The notes beneath the pieces are model-generated. The model saw nothing but the letters and a program-made list of their open reading frames with translations, was not told the DNA's origin and did no database searches. A DNA stretch of 64,000 nt, from assembly GCF_038051985.1 (NCBI RefSeq), contig NZ_CP150291.1, positions 2,976,001-3,040,000 on the forward strand, written 5' to 3'. The position numbers were made by a program, and so were the translations under genes. The stretch is from Solibacillus sp. FSL H8-0523. Its GTDB lineage: Bacteria; Bacillota; Bacilli; Bacillales_A; Planococcaceae. Positions 26,038 through 35,577 of the stretch are shown in pieces. The first letter of the stretch is position 1, and every line of letters begins with the position of its first letter.

Positions 26038-26040
26038 TAT

Positions 26041-26320
26041 GCACCTTCTTTACCGACTTAATTAAATCAACATTAGCGAATGTTATTAAATCCTGCATGA
26101 TAGTAGCATAATATGTAGAGGGACTAGAGGTTATTACGATATGGAAATCTAATGAGGGGGAGTTCGGGTTTGTTAAAAGAATTTCTAAACTCTTGCGAAG
26201 TTTATTAATGAATTACAGAATACCTACTAACAATTTTTATTTATGTCCTCCATAAACCACTCAGTTCAATGTTTCATAATTTAATTATCTCAATATCCAC
26301 TTGATACCTTAATTTCAAAT
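26041..26320. other. Intergenic stretch without recognised gene
   Basis: AT-rich. It must hold the ykvI-like promoter near 26040-26110. No open frame with a ribosome site, no repeat and no strong hairpin was found before the tRNA terminator. Confidence 0.5.
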
Positions 26321-26367
26321 AAAAAAACGCTCAAACCCTTATAAAAATAAGGATTTGAAGCGTTTTT
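26321..26367 (-). terminator. Terminator of the tRNA-Arg transcript
   Basis: AAAAAACGCT (left arm, with CCTTAT inside) pairs with the right arm ATAAGG and AGCGTTTTT, with small internal mismatches. On the minus strand it lies about 40 bases downstream of the tRNA. Confidence 0.8.
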
Positions 26368-26403
26368 ACTTCGATTCAAAATCATCAATTATGAACCTAT
26401 TTA

Positions 26404-26477
<74 letters not shown>

Positions 26478-26615
26478 ATGTTTTTCAACCAATTGGTATC
26501 AAAGACAATTTTTATTATAGGATAGAACGAAAGAGAAGTCAACACTATTTTTAATAAAAAATATTATTTAAATAAAGTAATATTTCCAAAAACTTCCCTT
26601 GTTCCAAAACAAGCA

Positions 26616-26645
26616 GGGAGCCCCGTTCTAGAAAACAGGGTTCCC
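26616..26645 (-). terminator. Probable terminator after ysnB
   Basis: On the minus strand GGGAACCCTGTT pairs with AACGGGGCTCCC (one mismatch, one G-U). The T tract is poor; a second small hairpin CTTGTTCC/AACAAG lies just beyond. Confidence 0.6.
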
Positions 26646-26656
26646 CTATTTATTCA

Positions 26657-27157
26657 TTAACGCTCAATAAACATTTGCTCAATCAAATTATTATTGTCGT
26701 CATAACAATCTAATGTAAAATGGGTTGGCGAGATTGTACATGTTACAAACGATTTCTCTTCAATCTGACGCGGCTTTTTCAAGCTACCTGGATTAATAAA
26801 AAACGTGTCATCAATATATTCCGCGCCTAAAATATGCGAATGCCCAAAGCAGACGATATTTGCGCCGAGTTCCTTTGCACGATATACAAGCTTCATCGGA
26901 GAAGATTTTACATCATATAAATGGCCATGTGTCACGTACACACGCTCACCATTTACCTGAAACAAAATTTCCTCTAAATAGTTTGGATCATGGTCACAGT
27001 TACCCTTTACGCGCTCCATGTTTTGCATCACTGGGTGGGCATACGGCAGTTCACTATCACCACAGTGGATAATCTTGTGCGCGTCAGGATGGTAGCCCTT
27101 TACACGTTCAATGATTTCCTCATCACCATGGGTATCACTTAGTATCAATAGTTTCAT
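26657..27157 (-). CDS. ysnB: YfcE/YsnB-type metallophosphoesterase
   Basis: About 166 residues. Calcineurin-like fold: SDTHGD (about 7-12), HCGDSE, GNCDHD, THGHLYD and GHSHILGAE, the full set of metal ligands. Small phosphodiesterases of this group have broad activity in vitro and an uncertain natural substrate. The start at 27157 (MKLLILSDTHG) is that of relatives; an ATG four codons upstream lacks a spaced ribosome site. It lies last in rph-rdgB-ysnB, as in B. subtilis. Confidence 0.9.
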   Translation of the reverse strand: MKLLILSDTHGDEEIIERVKGYHPDAHKIIHCGDSELPYAHPVMQNMERVKGNCDHDPNYLEEILFQVNGERVYVTHGHLYDVKSSPMKLVYRAKELGANIVCFGHSHILGAEYIDDTFFINPGSLKKPRQIEEKSFVTCTISPTHFTLDCYDDNNNLIEQMFIER

Positions 27158-27248
27158 TTTTCCCCACATCCTTTTCCAGTAATCTACGCTTAGTTTGCCA
27201 GTAACTTATATAAAATTCAATTATTATGCATAATTGTCCAGAATCCGT

Positions 27249-27842
27249 CTATTTCAGTAATTCTGCTAATTGCAGAGCAAGCTTGCGAATCGCATTACCG
27301 CGGTGTGAGATTGCCCCTTTTTCCTCAGCAGTAAGCTCAGCCATATGTTTTTGCAATGCAGGCACGTAGAAAATTGGATCATAGCCAAAGCCGTTTCTTC
27401 CTTTTTTCTCATGGGCAATGACACCTTCACACGTACCGAAAACTGTTTTTGTGTCCATATTTGGTCCAGCAATCGCTAGTGCACAGCAAAAACGCGCTGT
27501 ACGCGCTTCTTCTGGTACATCCTTCATGTTTGCTAACACTTTGACCATGTTTGCTTCATCGTCGTGGTCGCCTGCGTAACGTGCAGAATACACACCTGGC
27601 TCACCATTTAACGCATCAATTGCTAGGCCACTATCGTCTGCAATCACAATTTTGCCAAGTAAATTCGCTAACGTTTGCGCTTTTAAAATCGCGTTTTCTT
27701 CAAACGTTGTACCTGTTTCTTCAATTTCTAAGTCAGGCGCTACTTCAAACATTGTTACCACTTCATAGCCAAATGGATTAAATAATGCTTCGAAGTCCTT
27801 TGCTTTCCCTTTGTTTTTCGTGGCAATGACGACTTGCTTCAT
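27249..27842 (-). CDS. rdgB: XTP/dITP pyrophosphatase (RdgB/YsnA)
   Basis: 197 residues, Ham1/RdgB family. It hydrolyses ITP, dITP and XTP to monophosphates, keeping deaminated purines out of nucleic acids. Motifs: TKNKGKAKDF near the N-terminus, ADDSGLAIDALNG (catalytic aspartates, about 68-80), FGYDPIF and SHRGNA. Its ATG overlaps the rph stop (TAATG), so the two are translationally coupled. Confidence 0.95.
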   Translation of the reverse strand: MKQVVIATKNKGKAKDFEALFNPFGYEVVTMFEVAPDLEIEETGTTFEENAILKAQTLANLLGKIVIADDSGLAIDALNGEPGVYSARYAGDHDDEANMVKVLANMKDVPEEARTARFCCALAIAGPNMDTKTVFGTCEGVIAHEKKGRNGFGYDPIFYVPALQKHMAELTAEEKGAISHRGNAIRKLALQLAELLK

Positions 27843-28594
27843 TACGCTTCCACCTTTCCAATCAGTGCAGCTAGCTCGCCTAGTGCCTCTTTTTGAATGT
27901 TGATTAGTTCGGCAATTCCTACTTCACCTAAGTCTAACAGGTCATTTAATTCCGCTCTTGAGAAAGTTGCTTCTTCGCCTGTCCCTTGTAATTCAACAAA
28001 TTGACCTGCACCGGTCATAATAACGTTCATATCAACCTCTGCTGATGAATCTTCAATGTAGTTTAAGTCAAGTACTGCACCAATTTCAGCTAGTTTACCT
28101 ACGCTTGTTGCAGCTAAGTAATCTGTTACAGGAAACTTCGCGAATGGCTTTTCTACGCCTAATTTAGCGATTGCTTGTGTCATAGCAACGAATGCTCCTG
28201 TAATTGACGCTGTACGTGTGCCTCCGTCTGCTTGAATCACATCACAGTCTATCCATAACGTTTTCTCACCCAGCGCTTCTAGATTAACGACAGCACGTAA
28301 TGCACGGCCGATTAAGCGTTGGATTTCCATTGTGCGGCCTGTCACCTTACCTGCAGATGATTCGCGGCGTGTACGTTGTTCTGTGGCACGTGGTAGCATT
28401 GAATATTCTGCTGTAATCCAGCCTTTGCCTTGTCCACGTAAAAAGCCTGGTACTCTATCTTCAATTGTCGCTGTACAAATTACTTTTGTGTTTCCCACCG
28501 TAATCAGTACTGACCCTTCTGGATGCATTAAATAATTATTTTCAATTTGAACTGGACGTAATTCATTCACAGCTCGTAAGTCATGTCTAGTCAT
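27842..28594 (-). CDS. rph: Ribonuclease PH
   Basis: 250 residues. Phosphate-dependent 3' exoribonuclease that trims tRNA precursors. Signature parts: [20 protein letters not shown], the arginine-rich [15 protein letters not shown], and [27 protein letters not shown] is 5 bases from ATG 28594, giving the family start [14 protein letters not shown]; a TTG at 28609 lies upstream of the ribosome site. First gene of rph-rdgB-ysnB. Confidence 0.95.
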   Translation of the reverse strand: MTRHDLRAVNELRPVQIENNYLMHPEGSVLITVGNTKVICTATIEDRVPGFLRGQGKGWITAEYSMLPRATEQRTRRESSAGKVTGRTMEIQRLIGRALRAVVNLEALGEKTLWIDCDVIQADGGTRTASITGAFVAMTQAIAKLGVEKPFAKFPVTDYLAATSVGKLAEIGAVLDLNYIEDSSAEVDMNVIMTGAGQFVELQGTGEEATFSRAELNDLLDLGEVGIAELINIQKEALGELAALIGKVEA

Positions 28595-28675
28595 TAGAGA
28601 CCTCCTCAATTTGTTCGCGCACTAATCTTATCATACTTTACTAGTAGCCTAAAGCGGAAATGCCCCCATACATAG

Positions 28676-28713
28676 AAAAAAACCCAAATTAGAGGGTACC
28701 CTAACTTGAGTTT
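28676..28713 (-). terminator. Terminator of murI
   Basis: On the minus strand AACTCAAGTTAG pairs with CTAATTTGGGTT (some G-U) around a short GGGTACCC core, followed by T6. Confidence 0.8.
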
Positions 28714-28718
28714 GATTG

Positions 28719-29519
28719 TTATTTTTCAAACGAGATTTTATGAAGATCGAGCGCACCTTGCTCCAACCAACGCTCCGCAATCGAACGAAAGATCGGTACA
28801 GAGCCGGAAGCATGAAATACATGCTGTGGTGGCTCTTTTTCCGTACGCAATTCACCTTTGTAGCTTAAAATCGCTTCCACGTCTTTTGCTGTTTCCTGTG
28901 CACTTGATAACACGTGTACATCAGGTCCGACAGCTGCTTCAATTTGCTTTTGTAAAATCGGGTAATGCGTACAGCCTAAAATCACGGTATCAAAGCGTTC
29001 GTTTTCAATCGGTTTTAATCCTTTTTCAACAAGATTGTACGAGAATTGCCCTTCATATTCACCACTTTCAACAAGTGGCACAAATGTTGGACACGCAAGT
29101 GGAATGACCTTTGCTTTTGTCGAAAGCGATTTAACCGCTTCCTCATAAGCACCACTTTTAATTGTACCTTCCGTTGCTAACACGACGATTTCGTTACGCT
29201 TTGTTTCTTTAATTGCTGCTCGCGCCCCAGCATTAATTACACCTAAAACAGGGAATGGCATATGCTTTTGTAAGCTTTCTAGCGCCACTGCTGTAGCTGT
29301 ATTGCATGCAATAACGAGCATTTTGACATTCATTTTCTCCAGTGCCTTTGCCATTTGCCATGTAAAGTTACGCACTTCTTGTTTTGAGCGAGGCCCGTAT
29401 GGACAACGCGCCGTATCACCGATATAATAAATTGTTTCATTCGGTAATAACTCCATAATTGCTTTCGCGACAGTTAATCCGCCGACTCCTGAATCGATTA
29501 CACCAATTGGGGCATTCAC
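28719..29519 (-). CDS. murI: Glutamate racemase
   Basis: 266 residues (RacE in B. subtilis). It supplies D-glutamate for peptidoglycan. Both catalytic cysteines are visible: VIACNTATA (about residue 72) and GCTHYPIL (about 184); the N-terminal IDSGVGGLTV and GDTARCPYG complete the family pattern. GTG start with AGAGGCGG upstream. The order gerE-ysmB-racE is conserved with B. subtilis. Confidence 0.96.
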   Translation of the reverse strand: MNAPIGVIDSGVGGLTVAKAIMELLPNETIYYIGDTARCPYGPRSKQEVRNFTWQMAKALEKMNVKMLVIACNTATAVALESLQKHMPFPVLGVINAGARAAIKETKRNEIVVLATEGTIKSGAYEEAVKSLSTKAKVIPLACPTFVPLVESGEYEGQFSYNLVEKGLKPIENERFDTVILGCTHYPILQKQIEAAVGPDVHVLSSAQETAKDVEAILSYKGELRTEKEPPQHVFHASGSVPIFRSIAERWLEQGALDLHKISFEK

Positions 29520-29535
29520 TAGTACCGCCTCTATC

Positions 29536-29979
29536 CTATTTCATTAATAAATGTAGCTTCTGCAAATGTTTTAATAATTGCTCAAATTCTTCTCCGTCAA
29601 ATTCGCCGGTAATATCGCGTAAATATTGTTGACGCTTCATAATGACTTCCTGAATAATACGCTCCCCCTCTGGTAAGAGGTGAATACGTACAACACGACG
29701 ATCGTTTTCGTCACGAACTCGTTGTACAAGCTCATTTTTCTCCATACGATCGACTAAATCTGTTGTTGTTGAAAACGCTAAATACATCTTTGTTGATAAA
29801 TCGCCAATTGTCATATCACCTGACTCTTGCAACCATTGCAGAGCAATAAATTGCGGAGGTGTAATAATATAATTGCTTAATATTTCGCGACCTTTTTGCT
29901 TAATTAAGTGAGAAATGTATCGTAATTCTTTTTCTAAGATTGCTATAGATTCAGAGCTATGTGTGCTTTGATCTTTCAT
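29536..29979 (-). CDS. MarR-family regulator (YsmB)
   Basis: 147 residues, winged helix. Segments: PPQFIALQWLQESGDMTIGDL, AFSTTTDLVDRMEKNELVQRV (recognition helix and wing), then RVVRIHLLPEGERI. It sits 16 bp ahead of murI and after gerE, the position of ysmB in B. subtilis. Ligand and targets are not known. Confidence 0.87.
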   Translation of the reverse strand: MKDQSTHSSESIAILEKELRYISHLIKQKGREILSNYIITPPQFIALQWLQESGDMTIGDLSTKMYLAFSTTTDLVDRMEKNELVQRVRDENDRRVVRIHLLPEGERIIQEVIMKRQQYLRDITGEFDGEEFEQLLKHLQKLHLLMK

Positions 29980-30051
29980 CTACTTCATTCACTCCCCGAA
30001 CGTTTCATATCTCTATTTTGATGTTTTTTTCATAAAATAGCAAGTATCCAT

Positions 30052-30273
30052 TCAGTTTATTGACAATTCTTGCAACCGCAATAATTCGATGAGTGCCTGC
30101 GTTCGACTGGAAACACCTAATTTTTGTATTGTATTAGAAATGTGATTACGTACTGTTTTTTCACTAATGCCAAGTTTCGCTGCAATTTCTCGTGTCGAAT
30201 AATCTTCAATCAGTAGTTCGAATATTTCTCGTTCTCTTTTCGTTAACAGCGAACGATGCTGCGGACGAGTCAT
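30052..30273 (-). CDS. gerE: Sporulation transcription factor GerE
   Basis: 73 residues, a single LuxR/FixJ-type helix-turn-helix (LLTKREREIFELL, then EIAAKLGISEKTVRNHISN), almost exactly the size of B. subtilis GerE (74). GerE is the last mother-cell regulator, acting with sigma-K on coat genes. GGAGGG 9 bases before ATG 30273 sets the start; a longer frame upstream is not supported. Position between ysmA and ysmB matches B. subtilis. Confidence 0.95.
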   Translation of the reverse strand: MTRPQHRSLLTKREREIFELLIEDYSTREIAAKLGISEKTVRNHISNTIQKLGVSSRTQALIELLRLQELSIN

Positions 30274-30342
30274 TGTGCAACACCCTCCTATCCTCTTCTT
30301 TGTACAGTATGTCATGTACGAATGGGAGGTGAGGGCGTTTAA

Positions 30343-30786
30343 CTATTTCCCAAGCAATATTTTTTTCTGTTCCTCGAGTAAAGGAACGCCTTTACCTGTT
30401 TCATAATTCAATTGAACAAGCGTACCCCGGCCTGTATAGCACACCTCATCCTTTTCATTTTTCACTAAATAATGTAGATCCATGGATGAATTACCGATTG
30501 AAGCGGCTTTGACATAAATCGTCAATGTCTCATCAAAAAACACTTGGTTCAAGTAGTCACATTGAATATCTGCTACAACCAGCATATTTTTCCCTGTAGG
30601 GCTATTGGTAAAATCAAAGCCAAGCGCTTTAAAGTACTCAATACGTGCATATTCAAAGTATGCAAATACCTTCGTGTTGTTTACATGTCCATACATGTCG
30701 GTTTCTGAAAAACGTACCTTTACTGTTGTCGAAAATGAAAAGCCGGCCATCCATTCTTGTGGATCTTGAATATAAGTTGCTCGCAT
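30343..30786 (-). CDS. ysmA: Acyl-CoA thioesterase, 4HBT family (YsmA)
   Basis: 147 residues, one hot-dog fold. VRFSETDMYGHVNNTKVFAYF contains the catalytic-type aspartate and the HVNN motif of the 4-hydroxybenzoyl-CoA thioesterase family; RIEYFKALG follows. Substrate unknown. GGGGGA ribosome site. Between gerE and sdhB, as in B. subtilis. Confidence 0.88.
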   Translation of the reverse strand: MRATYIQDPQEWMAGFSFSTTVKVRFSETDMYGHVNNTKVFAYFEYARIEYFKALGFDFTNSPTGKNMLVVADIQCDYLNQVFFDETLTIYVKAASIGNSSMDLHYLVKNEKDEVCYTGRGTLVQLNYETGKGVPLLEEQKKILLGK

Positions 30787-30902
30787 ACTATTTCCCCCTC
30801 AGAACTTCAAATTTCATCATCCCCCGACAATGAATACGCGTTCATTATAGCATAATTTGTCATTTTCGAGCCATAAGAGAATTATATAAAAAAGCTTTCA
30901 CT

Positions 30903-30936
30903 AAAAAAGACCTCCACAAATTGTGGAGGTCTTTTG
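30903..30936 (-). terminator. Terminator of the sdhCAB operon
   Basis: AAAAGACCTCCAC pairs with GTGGAGGTCTTTT across a small AAATT loop; T-rich on both strands. It begins 11 bases past the sdhB stop. Confidence 0.9.
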
Positions 30937-30946
30937 AGTTTGTTGA

Positions 30947-31723
30947 TTAGTCAACCATGTGGTCAGAACCGAAGAAGTTCTTGAACATTTGAACTGATGC
31001 TGCACGGTTAAGAGCAGCGATAGATGTTGTTAAAGGAATCCCTTTAGGACAAGCAGCTACACAGTTTTGAGAGTTACCGCAGTTAGCAAGACCGCCGTCT
31101 CCCATGATTGCTTCTAAACGCTCGTCTTTATTCATCGCACCAGTTGGGTGAGTGTTGAATAAACGAACTTGTGATAATGGCGCTGGTCCGATGAATGAAG
31201 CTTTTTCAGACACGTTTGGACATGCTTCCATACAAACACCACAAGTCATACATTTAGATAATTCGTAAGCCCATTGACGTTTGCGCTCTGGCATACGTGG
31301 ACCTTCGCCTAAGTCGTAAGTACCATCGATTGGAACCCATGCTTTAACTTTCTTAAGTGCGTTGAACATACGCTCGCGGTCAACTTGTAAGTCACGGATG
31401 ACTGGGAAGGTTTTCATTGGCTCTAAACGAATTGGTTGCGTTAACTTGTCTACTAATGCAGAACAAGATTGTTGTGGACGTCCGTTGATTACCATTGAAC
31501 ATGCACCACAAACTTCTTCTAAACAGTTCATATCCCAAGATACTGGAGTCGTTTTTTGACCGTCAGCAGTTACTGGATATTTTTGAATATGCATTAAAGC
31601 AGAAATTACGTTCATACCTGGACGGTAAGGAACTTCGAACTTCTCAACGCGTGTAGCACCATTCTCAGAATCTTGACGAACGATTTCTAACTTAACTGTT
31701 CTACCAGTATTTACTGTTTCCAT
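30947..31723 (-). CDS. sdhB: Succinate dehydrogenase iron-sulfur subunit
   Basis: 258 residues. The [2Fe-2S] ligands Cys67, Cys72, Cys75 and Cys87 (CLEEVCGACS) and the C-x2-C-x2-C-x3-C cluster at 158-168 (CMTCGVCMEACP) with later CGNSQNC and CVAACPKG give the usual three centres. It passes electrons from SdhA to the membrane cytochrome. GAGGGGGAA-type ribosome site; last gene of sdhCAB. Confidence 0.97.
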   Translation of the reverse strand: METVNTGRTVKLEIVRQDSENGATRVEKFEVPYRPGMNVISALMHIQKYPVTADGQKTTPVSWDMNCLEEVCGACSMVINGRPQQSCSALVDKLTQPIRLEPMKTFPVIRDLQVDRERMFNALKKVKAWVPIDGTYDLGEGPRMPERKRQWAYELSKCMTCGVCMEACPNVSEKASFIGPAPLSQVRLFNTHPTGAMNKDERLEAIMGDGGLANCGNSQNCVAACPKGIPLTTSIAALNRAASVQMFKNFFGSDHMVD

Positions 31724-31740
31724 TTTCTAGTTCCCCCTTC

Positions 31741-33486
31741 TTACGCAGAATAGTCGCGTTTACGTGGTGGAATTAACGAAACGTCTACTTCTGCATAAGT
31801 AATAATTGGCTCGCCCGTAGCAGGATCGAACTTCGCCATTGTTGTTTTTAAGAATCTTTCATCATCACGCTCTGGGAAATCTGGTTTGTAGTGAGCACCA
31901 CGAGATTCATCACGCATTAAAGCACCTTTTGTCATAACTTTTGCAAGGTATAACATGTTCTTTAATTGGCGAGTGAAGTGAGCACCTTGGTTCGACCATT
32001 TTTGCGTATCGTTGATGTTGATTTTTTCCCAACGCTCTTGTAACTCAGTTAATTTCGCATATGTTTCCTCTAATTTAGAGTTTACACGTACTACTGTCAT
32101 GTTGTCAGTCATCCACTCACCAAGTTCTTTGTGAAGTAAGTAAGCGTTTTCTGTACCATCCATTTTCAGGATAGCTTCCCATTTTTCTTGCTCTTCTTTT
32201 TCGCGACGTGTGAAGATTTCTTCTGGTAAATCTTCCGCATGCTTTTTAAGACCTTTAATGTACTTAACAGCATTTGGACCAGCAACAGAACCACCGTAAA
32301 TTGCAGATAGTAATGAGTTCGCTCCTAAACGGTTCGCTCCGTGTTGAGAGTAATCACATTCACCCGCTGCGAATAAACCAGGGATTTCAGTCATTTGATC
32401 GTAATCTACCCATAAACCACCCATAGAGTAGTGAACTGCTGGGAAGATTTTCATTGGTAATTTACGTGGGTCATCCCCTACGAATTTTTCGTAGATTTCG
32501 ATGATACCACCTAATTTGATGTCTAATTCATGTGGATCTTTGTGAGATAAGTCAAGGTATACCATGTTCTCACCGTTGATACCTAATTTTTGGTTTACAC
32601 ATACGTCGAAGATTTCACGAGTCGCGATATCACGAGGTACTAAGTTACCGTAAGCTGGGTATTTTTCTTCTAAGAAGTACCAAGGCTTACCGTCTTTGTA
32701 AGTCCAAATACGACCACCTTCACCACGAGCAGATTCTGACATTAGACGGTTTTTGTCGTCACCAGGAATTGCTGTTGGGTGAATTTGGATCATTTCACCA
32801 TTTGAATAAGTAGCACCTTGTTGGTAAACGATTGAAGCTGCTGAACCAGTGTTGATTACAGAGTTTGTTGTTTTACCGAAGATGATACCAGGACCACCTG
32901 TTGCCATGATTACAGCATCAGAACGGAATGATTTAATTTCTTCAGAACGTAAATCTTGTGCTACGATACCGCGGCATACGCCTTCGTCATCCATAACAGC
33001 ACCAAGGAATTCCCAGTGCTCATATTTCGTTACTAAACCAGCTACTTCGTGAGCACGAACTTGCTCATCTAGTGCGTATAGTAATTGTTGACCAGTTGTT
33101 GCACCAGAGAATGCTGTACGGTGCATTAACGTACCGCCGAAACGACGGAAGTCAAGTAAACCTTCTGGCGTACGGTTGAACATTACACCCATACGGTCCA
33201 TTAAGTGGATAATACCAGGTGCTGCATCACACATACCTTTAACTGGTGGTTGGTTCGCTAAGAAGTCGCCACCGTATACTGTATCGTCAAAGTGGATCCA
33301 TGGAGAATCCCCTTCACCTTTTGTATTTACTGCTCCATTAATTCCGCCTTGCGCACAAACAGAGTGTGAACGTTTTACTGGAACTAACGAGAATAATTCA
33401 ACTGCAGTACCAACTTCAGCTGCTTTAATCGTAGCCATTAAGCCTGCAAGACCGCCACCAACGACGATAACTTTACTCTTTGCCAT
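31741..33486 (-). CDS. sdhA: Succinate dehydrogenase flavoprotein subunit
   Basis: 581 residues. FAD turn VGGGLAGLMA (9-18), HSVCAQGGINGA with His41 as the covalent FAD site, HPTAIPG near the active centre, and HYSMGGLWVD and GANRLGANSL later. It oxidises succinate to fumarate. 17-bp gap to sdhB; ribosome site GAGGAGTGAG. Confidence 0.97.
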   Translation of the reverse strand: MAKSKVIVVGGGLAGLMATIKAAEVGTAVELFSLVPVKRSHSVCAQGGINGAVNTKGEGDSPWIHFDDTVYGGDFLANQPPVKGMCDAAPGIIHLMDRMGVMFNRTPEGLLDFRRFGGTLMHRTAFSGATTGQQLLYALDEQVRAHEVAGLVTKYEHWEFLGAVMDDEGVCRGIVAQDLRSEEIKSFRSDAVIMATGGPGIIFGKTTNSVINTGSAASIVYQQGATYSNGEMIQIHPTAIPGDDKNRLMSESARGEGGRIWTYKDGKPWYFLEEKYPAYGNLVPRDIATREIFDVCVNQKLGINGENMVYLDLSHKDPHELDIKLGGIIEIYEKFVGDDPRKLPMKIFPAVHYSMGGLWVDYDQMTEIPGLFAAGECDYSQHGANRLGANSLLSAIYGGSVAGPNAVKYIKGLKKHAEDLPEEIFTRREKEEQEKWEAILKMDGTENAYLLHKELGEWMTDNMTVVRVNSKLEETYAKLTELQERWEKININDTQKWSNQGAHFTRQLKNMLYLAKVMTKGALMRDESRGAHYKPDFPERDDERFLKTTMAKFDPATGEPIITYAEVDVSLIPPRKRDYSA

Positions 33487-33576
33487 GATTATTTCTCACT
33501 CCTCATTAAATTGCTAATTACTTTTACTCACATTTCATTTTGCTTCTTAACTATGTATAAGTTCTCAAGTTAAGAA

Positions 33577-34191
33577 TTAAACGAATGATACGATAGCCGC
33601 AACACCAACGATCGTTAAGATTACAAATACTAACATTGTAATGTAAGTAACGATTTGTTGAGATCTTTTAGATTGTGTAATACCCCAGCTCACGCAGAAC
33701 GACCATAAACCGTTTGCTAAGTGGAATGTTGCTGATACGATACCTACGATGTAGAATGCTAACATTAATGGATTATCAACGATTTGAACCATCATATCAA
33801 AGTTAACTTCTTCACCAAACGCTTTTTGCACACGTGTTTGGAAGATGTGCCAAGCGATAAAGATTACTAGGAAAATACCTGTGAAACGTTGTAAAACGAA
33901 CATCCAGTTACGGAATGTGCTGAAACGTTTCGGGTTGTTCGTTGCAGTAAATGCAATGTACACTCCGTAGAATCCGTGGAACATTAATGGAATATAGATA
34001 ATAATCCATTCCATTGCTAACAATAACGAGTGTGGAAGTAATTCCATCACGCTAGTAGCGTTATTGTAAGTTTCTTCACCGCCAACTGCAGTAAAGTTCA
34101 AAGATAAGTGGAACACCAAGAATAACCCGACTGGAACTACGCCAAGTAACGAGTGTAAGCGGCGCCATAAAAATTCACGATCTTTCGACAA
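33577..34191 (-). CDS. sdhC: Succinate dehydrogenase cytochrome b558 subunit
   Basis: About 204 residues with five membrane helices, the Bacillus-type single-anchor cytochrome b that binds two haems and menaquinone. The family start REFLWRRLHSLLGVVPVG is seen and several membrane histidines are conserved. AAGGGGGG 7 bases upstream of TTG 34191 defines the start, giving MSKDREF as in relatives; the ATG at 34266 has no ribosome site. First gene of sdhCAB. Confidence 0.95.
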   Translation of the reverse strand: MSKDREFLWRRLHSLLGVVPVGLFLVFHLSLNFTAVGGEETYNNATSVMELLPHSLLLAMEWIIIYIPLMFHGFYGVYIAFTATNNPKRFSTFRNWMFVLQRFTGIFLVIFIAWHIFQTRVQKAFGEEVNFDMMVQIVDNPLMLAFYIVGIVSATFHLANGLWSFCVSWGITQSKRSQQIVTYITMLVFVILTIVGVAAIVSFV

Positions 34192-34298
34192 AACTGTTAC
34201 CCCCCTTAGTACTTGAAATACACATAAACACCGCCACGAAATTGTTGACGCTGTTGTTGACTGCATATTTCATCATGGTACAATATTATGACATGTCC

Positions 34299-34327
34299 AT
34301 TGTACTCTCAACAGGTACTAGCGTCAA
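34299..34327 (-). promoter_or_regulatory. sdhCAB promoter
   Basis: On the minus strand TTGACG (34327-34322) and TACAAT (34304-34299) are 17 bp apart, about 108 bp before the sdhC start codon, leaving an untranslated leader of about 100 bases. Confidence 0.7.
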
Positions 34328-34460
34328 GGCAACTGAGTATATTTAATAATCATTTTAAAGACGTTTTTACGCTGTTTAGAGTTAAAATTTTTCTACTTAT
34401 AACATTATTTCTTCTCCTAGAATTAAAATTATAAGAAAATTTATGAAAGAGGTTTTTACT

Positions 34461-34883
34461 ATGGAAGAGCATAAAATGAAAACGATTCCAGCTTTTGGCT
34501 ATGAAATCATTCGTGATCATCTACTTCATTCAATTCTAGGGAAACACGAAGAGGATGTATTGTATTGGGCAGGGAAAGAATTAGCAAGGAAATTCCCGTT
34601 ATTTTCATTAGACGAGCTTCCATCATTCTTTACTGAGGCCGGCTGGGGCGTTTTAACACTCGAGAAGGAAACGAAAGATGAAGCCCATTACATACTGATG
34701 ACAACAGATGAGCAATCATTAAATATCGAAGCACGTTGCTTCCGTTTGGAGGCGGGCTTTTTAGCCGAACAAAAACAAAAACAACTAGGTTTTTTAACGG
34801 AATGCTATGATGAAAAATACGAAAAGAAAAACTGTGTGAAATTTACTTTGAAGTGGGATTTGAAGGAAAAAATAACGTGGTAA
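34461..34883 (+). CDS. yslB: YslB-like DUF2507 protein
   Basis: About 140 residues. It matches the B. subtilis yslB product in size, in the segment PAFGYEIIRDHLLHSILGKH and in position divergent from sdhC. A 4VR/V4R-like small-molecule binding fold has been proposed for this group; the function is unknown. AAAGAGG, 7 bases before ATG 34461, favours this start over ATG 34443. Confidence 0.85.
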   Translation: MEEHKMKTIPAFGYEIIRDHLLHSILGKHEEDVLYWAGKELARKFPLFSLDELPSFFTEAGWGVLTLEKETKDEAHYILMTTDEQSLNIEARCFRLEAGFLAEQKQKQLGFLTECYDEKYEKKNCVKFTLKWDLKEKITW

Positions 34884-34926
34884 AAATAGCAGTACATGGA
34901 TTAGTCAACCCATGTACTGCTATTTT
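34882..34926. terminator. Bidirectional terminator
   Basis: An 18-bp perfect stem AAAAATAGCAGTACATGG (34882-34899) with 34909-34926. It ends yslB and the convergent ACT-domain gene. Confidence 0.93.
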
Positions 34927-35424
34927 TTATGACGCTGAAGTTTTATGAACAGCTAAATTAAATTCATCATGCAACGCATTTGCCGCGCGTACCATTTCTT
35001 CCTGCGGCACAACGACGGACACTTTAATTTCTGAAGTACTGACCATTTTCACTGGAATATGCTCACGGCCTAATCGTGCAAACAGGCGCGCTGCAACACC
35101 TGGATTAGACACCATGCCTGAGCCAATGAGCGATACTTTCGCTAAGCCCACTTCAAAATCCGCAAAGCTAAAGCCTAATGATAATTTGCTTGATTCTAAC
35201 ACACGTAAACTTTCCGCAAACTCATCTTTGGTAATCGTAAAGGAAATCGTCGGCTTCACACCATCAATAACCACCTGCACAATAAGATCCACATTGATTT
35301 GATTTTCAGCTAATACACTAAAAACTTCTGCAAGCGATGCCGTTTCATACGAATCATAACCAATTGTTAAACGAATAATATCTGATTCATACGCCACACC
35401 GCGTACGATTATTTTTTTTTCCAT
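34927..35424 (-). CDS. Stand-alone aspartokinase regulatory subunit (LysC beta-like, two ACT domains)
   Basis: 165 residues that match the C-terminal, regulatory part of LysC-type aspartokinase (163-residue beta subunit in B. subtilis): VRGVAYESDIIRLTI, AENQINVDLIVQ, then LIGSGMVSNPGVAARLF and VKMVSTSEIKVSVVV, which form the two lysine-binding ACT domains. The roughly 240-residue kinase domain that precedes them in lysC is absent here; the region upstream to the riboswitch holds no kinase sequence. AAAGGAG 8 bases before ATG makes it a properly translated gene. The lysine riboswitch and the place between yslB and uvrC show it derives from lysC. It may pair with a kinase subunit encoded elsewhere, or be a leftover. 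Confidence 0.85.
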   Translation of the reverse strand: MEKKIIVRGVAYESDIIRLTIGYDSYETASLAEVFSVLAENQINVDLIVQVVIDGVKPTISFTITKDEFAESLRVLESSKLSLGFSFADFEVGLAKVSLIGSGMVSNPGVAARLFARLGREHIPVKMVSTSEIKVSVVVPQEEMVRAANALHDEFNLAVHKTSAS

Positions 35425-35577
35425 TTCTACAACTCCTTTAATTAACGTTCTTCCACATCACGCTCATGCAAAAGAAAGCACAACAACTAAGTGTATGCTT
35501 CTTGCTTGCTCGTTTAGTACATCTAGTGTGATATTTCTAGATTTTTTCTGGCATGCTTGTTACTCTTGCAAAACCGC

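Noticed and set aside
28706-29107. 133-codon plus-strand frame
   Set aside because: Shadow of murI on the opposite strand.
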